A stretch of 64,000 bases of DNA from positions 310,001 to 374,000 of the forward strand of contig VZTI01001818.1 in the NCBI GenBank assembly GCA_013397865.1, in the 5' to 3' direction. Positions 24,373 to 34,811 of this stretch are shown piece after piece. A program made the translations under genes and the position numbers. The DNA is from Struthidea cinerea (Eukaryota; Chordata; Aves; Passeriformes; Corcoracidae). How positions within the stretch are numbered: the first letter of the stretch is position 1; each line of letters starts with the position of its first letter. The notes beneath the pieces are model-generated. The model saw only the letters and a list, made by a program, of their open reading frames with translations, did not search any database and was not told the origin of the DNA.

Positions 24373-25064
24373 TGTCTTGGGGTGACTTTATGATGTGTAC
24401 TAGTTTGGCCTCACGTTGGGCGCTGCTAATTTTTTGTGCCGGTTTGGACAAATTTGGAGGAAAATATCCTCTGATAGAAGGCAGGTTACAACCACCCCTC
24501 CTCCACCAGGTTTGGAAAAAAAAAAAGAAATTTTCCTTGGACGAAAGTGAAAGAGTTAAAAACTATTTATTTAACAAACACAGAGGAAAAGGATAATAAT
24601 GCTCAATAACAAAACCTCTTGCTGTGGAGAGAAACCTGGAAAGATTTCAGAGTCCTTCTGTAGGTGTGGTCTCTCTCCTCCTCCTTGGAGCTGGGTCATT
24701 CTGGGCCCACCTCCGGGACCTCGATGGAAAATTCTCCCAATGTGTTCTGATGTTGAAACAATCCACAAGAGAAGAAGGGAAAAACCAAAGTTCCAGGAAA
24801 ACAAAGTTCAACTCTGCATTTTTCTCCGGAGAAAAGGAGCCAAAAGCTGGCTGAAAAGCAAGAAGGGTGATTCCTCTGCTCTTGCTGCTGCAGCAGCAGA
24901 GGAGTGTGTATCTGTGTCCTTGAACCACTGTTTTGAAAAGTCTGCTTGTTTTTTTTCCTTTCCCCCCTCTCAGACTCAGTTTAAAGGCACAGAAAAGGCA
25001 CAAAATTAATTTCTGGGCATAGAGCAGCGATAGGGGATACACATCATGAAGTCACCCCAAGACA
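24373..25064 (-). mobile_element. Solo LTR with 27-bp terminal inverted repeats and internal PBS-like sequence
   Basis: The element is bounded by a perfect 5-bp target-site duplication ATGCA (24368-24372 and 25065-25069). Both ends read TGTCTTGGGGTGACTT inward, and the inverted repeat continues to 27 bp with one mismatch (ending ATGATGTGTA). Transcription would run on the minus strand, with AATAAA at 24566-24571 (read in reverse). Near the left end, minus-strand text reads GGCACA (the usual LTR 3' CA, at about 24435), then a short A-rich gap, then GCGCCCAACGTGAGGC. That is close to a retroviral primer-binding site for lysine tRNA. An inverted copy of the LTR start follows. No viral genes are present. 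Overlapping frames of 70-136 codons on both strands are LTR sequence, not genes. Confidence 0.82.
24409..24427 (-). other. Lysine-tRNA primer-binding-site-like sequence inside the LTR
   Basis: On the minus strand this reads GCAGCGCCCAACGTGAGGC. It differs only slightly from the lysine-tRNA primer-binding site used by class II (ERVK-like) retroviruses. It lies eight bases after a plausible LTR end (CACA, about 24435), where a primer-binding site should be, yet it is inside the outer inverted repeats and target-site duplication. Confidence 0.6.
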
Positions 25065-25069
25065 ATGCA

Positions 25070-28000
25070 TTAGAAACCTGGCTGCTGGACTGTTTCCTGA
25101 TTTCCACTCACCTCACCTTTAAAAAATAAAAGGCCTGCATGATATCCTCCAATCTAACATAAGCATCCACCTCAAACTTAAATTGTAGGTGTCTAGTAAG
25201 AGTTCCTTTAATGAAATATTGTTAGATGTATTTCAAGTATTCACAAAAAAATCTAGTTCACTTAAGTGCTTACATAAGGCAGAGAGAAATCCTTCTGCAG
25301 GACTTAAAAAGTCACCTAGGTACTAGTGCTGAAACACCTAATCCTTCAGTAGCTCATCTCTGTTCTGAAATTTGAGAGGCTGGACTTAAATTTTAGGTTA
25401 GTTCTGATTCTGCTTAGAAGCATAAATTAACAAATACTGATGTTTTGTATATCTGTTTGCGTGTATATGTATCTGTAAGAAAGGGAGCAAGGAAGCTCTG
25501 TCACCCCAGCTTATAAACCATTTCAAAGGATGAGGTAATAATATCTCCTTCAGGCCAGCTGTCATGAGATCATTGTCATTTTGAGGAAAAAACAGAAGAG
25601 AGAGTTACAGGTTTTGTTGCATGTGACATACTCATTGTTGAGTTTTAAAGAGTTGGCCTCAGATATGTGTAGACAGAGTGCTGTTCATGCAGAGCTGTGT
25701 CCCAGACCACGTCATGCGTGAGAAGAATGCCTTAGAGCAGATTCAGTGAGACTTTAAACAAACATCCTATTTCATTCTGCATGTTGGAACTGTTTACAAC
25801 ACCAAAGCCTTGAAAAAGATCATTTCAGACCTTCATGTTTCTCCGTCTCTCTCATCCATCTATCTATTTATCTAGCGAAGGCTTGAAGTCTGCAAACAAA
25901 TATGATTGCTGATGAGGGCACAGCTTACAGGGACAGTATGCTGAGCAATCAATGAACAAGAGGGAAATCTAGTCCACTAGTCACAATAATTTTGATATTG
26001 TTCACTAAGTACTTGCCTTAAGTCAGTTAAATTCAAGAAGTGACATGTGTGGCCGTAGACATATTCAATTTAATTTCTCTCTGTGGTGTTGATGAAAAGC
26101 TGTGGGTGAAAAAAAATTGTTATTGGGAAAATTCTGTGTATACAAATGAAATGTTCTGTTTTGGTAAACAGCCAAGAATACAAGTGAAATTGTTTGTATT
26201 ATCTCATAGGCTTTGAGCCATTCCAGCTACACCACACAGGAAAGGTGACCTTGAAACTTAGAGGTAATTCTTGGCAGGTTTCCTGAACTCTATTAACACT
26301 TTCATAAGGAAAATGACTGCAGCAAAAGAACAGGTATAGAAACATTTCTGAATGGAAACCAAGTGTTGAAGAATTCAATGTTACACCAATAAACACAGAT
26401 GCTGGAATATATGTATTTGATTTGCATTGTTAGAACTTCTCCAAATGATAGACCTATGACTGCTGTATCATTGAATTATATGGAAATATGTATTCAATTG
26501 AAGAAATGTATAATAGCAACATTAAATGGAGTGGCCTTCTCTCTAGCTAATGAAAGACTTGTCATAACTAGTGTTTAAAAAAAATCAAAGAAAATTTGTG
26601 GAAGCAACAGTAATTTCCAGGAAAATTAACGTTGTATGCATATAAACCTAAGTAATTCCTGAGAAAGCCAGACTCTTATACAACAGAAATAGTTTTGTCA
26701 ATAAGAAAATGGATCTGAAGACTATTTACCTGCTTTATTGACCAATGATGAAGTATAGATGAGAAAATAAAACTATATTAAAGTGAAAGATTTCTAGCTG
26801 AGTACTGCCATATAACACATACACCAGATTTAATTTTCTTAAAGTGGCATATTTTAAGTAATTTCTCTCATGACACCAAAGTTAACACATTTTAAGATGC
26901 TCTGAAAGAGGACATCCAAGAAGTATTTCAAAAGACAGAAACTGAGGGTTCTTTTTACCTTGAATACTTTCACAGGTAACCACCAAGGAATTCTTACTAT
27001 CAAATTATTTTTTATATTTTCTTTTCAAATCTTTTCTGTCTTTGAATTGTGAAATTCAATATTTTAGACTATGTATATGTTAATCTGTTTTAACACATTT
27101 AGAGTGATAGAAAAAGACATAGTTTGGGTAAATTGTCATACAATTTAAAATGAGGAGAACAGCAAGAGATGTGGGTGCAAATTTTTTTGTTAATGATAAA
27201 ATTTTAAGACAGAATTTTTATTTTAGGAAAGAATTCCAGAAAGAAACAGATAAAGCATAGAAGGAAAAGAGGAAGAAGGAGAAAGTTGGAGGAAAGAAAA
27301 CAAAAGAGCAAGAGACTCAACTTCACCCCAAGAGTGCAGTGTGGGTAACATTTCTCTCCACTTAGGATCCTGGAGGGTCTGTGATTTGTGTCAGAACCCC
27401 CAAAATCAATGGCAAGTGATACAACTGGATTCCTGAGGTTTGTCCTCAGTATTTTACACAGTTAAATATACCTTGACCTATTTCTTGGCCTCATTTATTT
27501 GAAAAATGAATAAGTTAACCAAAAAAAGATAAATATTTTTGTAGCTTAATTTTATTAATTACTCCACAATGCAAGATAAAATATTCATCTAGTTGACAGT
27601 CAAAAAAAGAGAAAAATATATCGTGTTTCTGTTTATCAGTTAATCTTCTTGCACTTGATCACACTGTTTGACTCCTTCATTAAGTCCAACCAGAGACAAC
27701 ACCAAAGTGCCTCACAGAGTAAAACAGATCAATGACTTAAGGTCCCATACTGGGAGAGACCTGACCCCAAACACTTTCATTTGGTATCCTGCTGAAATCT
27801 TTATGATTTCTCTTTGCCTTTTCTTTTTCTTTCACTTAATTACTGGCTTGTTTCTGCATTATTTATTCCTCTAGGTTACGTGAACATGTGAAATGGGGCA
27901 CGTCTCGCAGCATTGAAAAAAGAACTTTTTCTTAGAAAGAACTTTATAAAGACAGAAGTGTCACAACTGCATATTATTTTTAGTAAAAGACAAAATTTCT

Positions 28001-29342
28001 TGGTTTTATTTCAGTAATAACTGGTTTGGATCTCATAGGTATCAAGTTTGGATTCGTATCATTTGCTTGGCTGGATGAAATCCTGATTTATTTTAATGAG
28101 TAATCATCCTGGCAGATCTCATCTACTCATATTTACATACATTACATCATGCCCTAATTTAAATAATTTCACCTACTCCCCTTGTTTGTATAGGAATTTG
28201 AAGCCTTCCAGCTTGATTTTAAGGACTTTCTATAATTGCATTCCTACCTAATTTTGGAATCTTCTTTTCTATTTTCTTATTCACTTGCAGTTATTTGGTC
28301 ACACACTTTCTCCTAAAGTCTTTTGCAAGCTTTTCCTGTACCACTTTTTTATTTATGTTTAAAAGGGAGTGTGCAAAATAGCTTTGGCATAAGAACACTT
28401 TGCCTTGCTGCTAACCTGTTGTGGAATCCTGAGTGCCAATGAAGTGGAAAGAGCAAAAATGGAGCTCATACCAGTCACTGTGTACTTATTATGCATTAAA
28501 TTCTTGGGAGACAATTGTGTCTTAAAACTGTCACCTTCTAGATTTAAAGAATATATCTCTGAATCCTTAAAAGAGTTAGGGATTTGCACCTTTTCTTTCA
28601 AGACCCATTCAAATCTCTTCAAAGAATACTTTTGTTCATGCTACTCAATAGTGAGTAAACTATAATTGATGTGGGATCTCATTCCCAGATATTCTCCAGT
28701 TGAACAACACTGTCATCACAGACCAGTCAACACACTTTCATATGATTTCAAAGATTTTCTCTGAAAAACATGGATAGTATAATTTTGCCTTTGTAGATAG
28801 AATACTGCAGGAGGGCATGGGGAAATTTCACATATTTTCTGTCAGCATAGTTGCACTACAGTGAAGTATAGGAGTTATGTATAAAATAGTTTTAAGCTAT
28901 TTTAGATATATGAGGAAATAAGCCATGCATCAACCTATGATTAAAGGGATACAAGCATTGCTTGTGTCTAATTTTATGTTCCTCATGTTCCCAGATCCAG
29001 ATCAGTAAATCTTTGAGGCTGTATGATAAAACTTCAGTTCATTACTGCTTCTATGTTCAGTTCATCAAATTATTGCATTAATATGTAGGAAATGCATGTC
29101 TAAAAAAGAGAAAGTGGAAAAAAATATATAGCTCTGAAAGAGTCTATTATTCCTCCAAAGTAAAGGTGGAGAGGACTCTCCAAGTTTCCTAAAGGCACAC
29201 AGAGAGTAAAACCAAGTAGCATCATTTTGCTGAAACCAGCAACTGTTGTCTTAATGTAGGTAGATGACATAGCTGGCCAGTGCAATATATGAACATCTGT
29301 CAGAGACTGAAATAGTTAATGGCTTGAACTGCAAAGATTAAT
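25070..29342. other. Unique non-coding DNA, no gene seen
   Basis: A/T-rich with no recognisable exon, RNA gene or repeat family. A purine-rich run (GGAAAAGAGGAAGAAGGAG) lies near 27260. Paired opposite-strand frames at 28359-28665 are a typical chance overlap. Confidence 0.55.
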
Positions 29343-30104
29343 TGTGTTAATTGTCTGCTGTAGCAAACTGCAAAGAAAGAGCTGCTCATCTACTGAAGCC
29401 CACCCCTCCCTGTGTATGCCTGCTGATCTGGACTGTGAAAGCACCTTGAGATAAGATAAGGTGGTCCAGCTATCCCAGGTCAAGAATGTATCCACAAATG
29501 TAAGAGATTGAGCTGCTAACCTTTGACCACCTGCAGTAACCCCCAGGTGCTGTAGGAGACTGGTGATAATGGCTTGAACAATTGGCTGGATGTTTTGCTG
29601 GGGATGCACACAATGGCCTCCCGGGTACAGAAGGGTGTGCCCGCCTGAGGTGTCAAACTGGTATTCCAGGTAAGGGAAAAGGCTGATAAAAAATGTGGTA
29701 AGACATCACCCAGTGGTGATATAGGGGATGTTCCCACCTAGACTCTATACAATATAAACCCCATGAAAGAGGAGTTTTGTGGACTCTTCCCCCGATCCTA
29801 TCCCACCCCACTTGATTGATACAGCCTGCAACTATCAAGAAGATCAGAAGAAGAGGCCCATTGGGATTTCACTGGAATCCATGGAATGGAGATAACTTTT
29901 TTCTACTTCCTTTTTTTCTACTTACTTACTTTTCTGTTACCCTCTTTCTCTCCTCTCCCCCCACCCCCTTCCCCCATCTCTCTCTCTCTCCCCCACATTC
30001 AGTGTTAAAATCTGTGCTATTTACTTCAGCATATGGTCTTATTTGCACCTTAATTCAGGCAGAGGCATCTCTCTAATAATTTCAATAACTGGATCTTAAC
30101 AACA
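29343..30104 (+). mobile_element. LTR-like endogenous retrovirus block (bounds approximate)
   Basis: The block starts near TGTGTTAATTG and ends near TTAACAACA; these ends are loosely inverted (TGTGTTAA against TGTTGTTAA). A TATA box (TATAAA, 29753-29758) sits about 410 bases in, as in an LTR U3, and a long C/T-rich tract follows at 29930-30000. The closing text (GGCAGAGGCATCTCTCTAAT) recalls the end of avian ERV LTRs as I remember them. Against this, I see no clean AATAAA and no target-site duplication, so the limits and even the class are unsure. Short frames of 60-97 codons inside, mostly on the minus strand, are overlapping chance frames. Confidence 0.5.
29930..29997. repeat. C/T-rich tract with four C-runs
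   Basis: A pyrimidine run containing CCCCCC (29957-29962), CCCCC (29964-29968), CCCCC (29971-29975), a short (CT)n and CCCCC (29990-29994). The minus strand therefore has four G-runs that could stack as a quadruplex, although the (AG)n loop is long. Confidence 0.75.
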
Positions 30105-33100
30105 CCATCCTTACCTCATATCTCTTTTGCTCTGGTGACAAAGATAGTCTTAGGAAGCTTCTTCAAGCTATTTTGAAGTAGAGCGTGGGTGCGCACAATT
30201 TACTTCACTTCTTGTTAAAATATATGCAAGACAGTAATGAAAGCATTTAAATCAAATGAGAATATCCATAGTACCAGGTCATATGATTAGTCAAAAATTG
30301 TTTTAAAACAAGGATAAAGCTGTAGAGTTCTGTATTCAGGGACTTTCACTGAGTCTTTAAAATACTGACCGTTCCCTCATAAACTGATCATGCCTTAACC
30401 TCTTCCCCTATCTTTCCTTTTCCCTCACTCTTGTTATTAAATACACTGAAGATATTTGTTCATCAAAAAATATCAACTCTTGTCTGAAGAGATGAAAACA
30501 ACCCTACCATGTTGTAAAAATGTTTTGTTTACTTGTACTCTTATTTTTATTCATTAATAGTTTTAAATTACATTGAGATATCCAATTATGAATAGCAATA
30601 GACATAATGACATCCCTGGGCCTTTACAGAAAGTCTCCTAAGTTGTCCTCCTTTTGTAAACAACAAAAAAAAGAAAACAATTAGAGGAAATGATCCATTA
30701 TTCCATAAAGTTCACAGGGGCAAAAATTTCAGCCCTTTCTGCATCCCTTAAATAAACAAATAAAAGTGAATTGAACACAGGGGAGGAACTTCATTACATT
30801 TCCTAATAACAGCATATTTGAGAGTCCATTAAGAGCAATACCCAAATAGTTTCCTCTGTCAAGATGTCATTTTAGAGAAAAGACAGAGAAATGAAAAAAG
30901 GATAAAGCTTTTGTAAAGATGGCATTTTCCTTTTTTATTGTTATGAGCCCTTTTTATTTATGCATATTAATACTGTCAAAGAGTACATTATCCATCAGTT
31001 CTTTTACTTAAAGAACCATGACCACTCCTAAACACATTTACATGCCCATAATATACCAGGCTTTGATTCTATGCACACACACACCAGTACTTATTTTTGA
31101 CTGAATGTAAAACTTTCTGCTTTCAGATCATGGGGGCAGACATGAATTCTGATCAGAAGTCCAGGTTTAGATGTACAGAGTGCATGAAGCAGGATGCAAG
31201 CTGAGGCAGGCATCTCTGTACAGCTTCCTTCTCAACTGCTGACAAAGTGACAAAGAGATCTTGTCTGTGATCAGATGCTGCAGAAAAATTCAGTGTTGTA
31301 CTTTCTTTCAAAGCATGACCACAGTGGAAGGAGCCATCGGCTCTCCTACATGTATCTCAGTAGTTCAGTATTCTGGTAGTCTAACACAAATCATGTGACT
31401 ATTTACTCATTTAGGCACTGTGAGCATTAGATTGGTCTGTTAGATGCTCTAGTTCCCTCCAATTAAATTTATATCAGTGCCTCTAGATATTTATTGGGTA
31501 TGAACAAACCTCTCTACCCTACAGGTTGGGGCACTCATTTGGAATGAGACATACCTGTATTCCGGTTTTGGGGATGGTTTATACATCAAACTGCCTTCGC
31601 CTGCCACTCTCACAGCCATCGGTTTTTCTGTCTACATCCTCCCGCCATGTTGCATTATGTTTGTGAACTGTACAAATTTTGACATACGCGTTTATGTACC
31701 ACATATACTTTTAAAATGTCAAGAATTGCTTTTAAAACTTCTTATTGCTGCAATGTCAGTGTTGACCAGATGTTCCTAAAATTCACTGCACTGGATATGC
31801 TACAAGAATAAAATACTTTCATTATTTTTGGAATTGTTGTATTCTGCATTTCAGGGAAGATAAGTTATATCCAACCCTGACTTCTCCTTATCATTTGTTC
31901 TTACCTTATTTATTCTAATAACTGACTGCGTGCATTTTACAATATTTTCAAATTAAGAGTAAGTTTAAGCAAACCACATTTAAATTACCAACACTGATTG
32001 TTTTCATATAATGAAAGAAAGCTTAATACCATTCCTCTGGGTGATATAATTTATAAGGTCTTGAGAATACATTTGGTAACAGTCTATGGGGACAAATTGC
32101 TATGTAGATTTATAGAACTTTGCTCATAGACAGAAATTCAAATTTTCCTCCCAGGAGTCATAACTTATTTCATTCAAGACTATGAGAAGGTGACAGAGTT
32201 GGGTCAAACTTACTGCAGATTTGCTCAGAATCCTCATGGGAAACTAAAGAAATAATGGTTTCTATAGCAACTAAATGCATCAACATTATGTTTATTAATT
32301 ACACGTACACTAACAGCAGAAATTGCAGGGAAAAAAACCATGATGAGTCAGGACCTCACACTAGGGACCAAGAAGCTATTACTTATAATGAAAACTGAAT
32401 CACTTTGTCTCAGTCAGTATGAAACAATAGCAGTAAAGCAGAAGCAGCTAATCAGGTATCTGCTATCTGCATGCATGACTTTATGTCACAGCTGGAGGAT
32501 AAGATAAAGTTCTGTAACATATGAATGCTGTCTGAGTTGTTTGTTTTGGTTTCTTTCTTTTCCCACCACCCCATAATTATGTTCCTGTTAGGTAGATTTC
32601 ATCATAATATTTGGGGCCATGGACATGCCTTTGCTGTCCAGAGGGCAGGATTTGGTACTATAGGACTCAGTCTTTACCTCCGGTGTTTTGCTTTTTTTTA
32701 ATGGGAATTGTTGACCATGAAACCTCTGACATGTTAGCACTATACAATGAATGGTAACTTCCACTACCTGGCCTTGTAGGTCTAGTCATACTCTTTCCTT
32801 TTGTCAGTGGTATTAAATGCTTTCTGCAGTATATCACATTTACTATTTTCTCTTACCTATTACTTCTATAATTTTATCTCTATTACAGAACAAGCAATCA
32901 ATTTTCCTGGTAACATCAAGTCTTTGTATATCTGATCTACTTTGTACTTGTATAATCATTATTCTCTCTTGCAAGTCTTTTTCCATGCAACCTCTCCTTT
33001 TATATCCTTTTTTTTCTAATACTGTCTCTTAAATTACAAGAACAAACTTTCAGGAAATGCTAGAGATGGAGCTATTATGAAAGAGCGGTAAGATTTTTGA

Positions 33101-34640
33101 TATTTTTTACTGCTTTTTAATTTTCCATGAGATTGAGATAAAGAAAATGCTTGGGACTTTAAAGATCTTAATGATGGATTTCAGCACAACCAAACAGCAT
33201 GACTAGAATTAAGTGGCAGCTGACACTAGAGATAATAATTGCAGCAAAGAAAGCCAAACTGCAGCATGCCAATAAACTGAACGACCTGTCGCTGCTAGTA
33301 GTGGTGTTCCCAAGGAAGAAAGATGAGGTACAGCAGGGTGAATTCTAATAGGAGTAGGAGCTCTGCCAAAGTGATTTCTGTGTTAAGCTTCTCTTCTGCC
33401 CTCCCGATTTGGAGCTGTTCTGTTTGACTGACTGCAAGCAGATGCACTTGATACAATTTCTCAGTGCTGGGGGATGTGGCAGGCTGGTCCCCTACCCTTT
33501 ACCAATTCCACCGTTGGTAATTGCCTTCACAGGATCCTTACCAGCAAGGCTGTCTGCAATCATTTGCAGAAGAAATTTGGGGCTGGCTGGGGAGTATTTA
33601 CAGCTCATTTGAAGACAGATGTAAGCTCATGCTGACCATAAATCAAGCCCACCTTCCAAACTGGGGCAAACCTGTAGCCACAGTCAGCATCATGCCAAAG
33701 GTAAGGTAAGGTAATATGCCCTGCTTGGAGTGCTTTATATTGTGCCAGACTGCTGCTCTGGGGGATGGAGCACAAGCACAACCAGTTTGACTTCTTGCAC
33801 AAGACTGTTTAGAGGCACATACTGGAGTCCAGGTACTACTTTAAAATCATCTAAGTAAAGGGACCAGAATGGAGGTGAAACTTTTTCTTGGTACGCCTCC
33901 AAGTCTTGAACTGTTTCTGTTGCTAACTAAACTGTCGTGCAACTAGAACCCATCACATTTGCTACAGCTGTGTGGGCGTTAAGAGTCAAAGAAAAAGCTC
34001 TGAAAGAGCCTCACGATGTTATTGCCAGCTTTTGAGGAAAGCTAATAAAAACAACAGCTGGGGCTGGCAAACAAAGACAATCTAAAATCCAGTATAGAAT
34101 AACATTGGAAGAAAAAGGAAAAATTTTGGTTTGGTGTTTTTTTTCCAATTTATTTTTTTTTAGACTCTTTGCAGCCTGCTTCTGGTAGAGAAAATCCTCA
34201 GCAGTACAGCATTTAGAGTGGCAGGTATTGGTAGACGATGGCTTCCAGTCTGTACCAGTCAGTTCATTACCATATTGTTGCAGTTGGTGTCAATGAACTT
34301 CAAACAGCCTTCAGCTTAGCCAAGCACACCATATTCTACCTTGAATAATGATGCACTAGAAATGCATAGAAATAAATTGCAAGATTGCATATCCCTGTTG
34401 AAAACTCATACACTTGGCTGCCTGATCAGCTCATAATTTTTATGTAAGAAACTTATCTGTACAAGAACTCTATGGAAACAAGATGAAAAAAACCCTGTCT
34501 CTCATTGTGCTCACAGCCCAACTCGTCAGACAAGTGTGGATTGCTTGCCTCAGAAAAATGTGCATTAGTTGGCAGAGAATGTCTTTTAAAAACTCACAGA
34601 GAAGAGCAGAGAATAAATAATAAATGATAATAGCATATAA
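30105..34640. other. Unique non-coding DNA, no gene seen
   Basis: No gene, RNA gene or repeat family was recognised. The stretches at about 30600-30960 and 33160-34090 have a balanced, repeat-free texture that could reflect conserved regulatory DNA, but this is only an impression. A short (CA)n lies near 31074-31084. Confidence 0.5.
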
Positions 34641-34644
34641 CTCA

Positions 34645-34810
34645 AAGATCATTAGATCTCAAAATGCTTTATGTAGCTATCTTCATGACAAAGTGACATC
34701 GGGACAAAGAGAGGCGGAGTAATTTACTCTGTATCACACAGCAGATCATTAGAAAGACCAGGAACAGTAGCGAGTATCCTGAGACCAAATCCACTGCCCT
34801 GTCTTCAGGA
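34645..34810 (-). mobile_element. Old MIR-like SINE, antisense
   Basis: The plus strand shows ACAAAGAGAGGCGGAGTAATTT, then CTGTATCACACAGCAGATCATTAG and CCAGGAACAGTAG. This follows, with many changes, the antisense order of MIR-type SINEs (GAGAGGTTAAGTGACTTGCC, then GGTCACACAGC, then the tRNA-derived head). MIR-class SINEs are ancient tRNA-derived retroposons shared by amniotes. The heavy divergence fits that age. An alternative is a related L3/CR1-type 3' end with similar text. Confidence 0.5.
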
Positions 34811-34811
34811 C

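Noticed and set aside
24599..25009. A 136-codon plus-strand frame, and a 131-codon minus frame over the same bases
   Set aside because: Both lie wholly inside the solo LTR at 24373-25064, whose ends and target-site duplication are clear.
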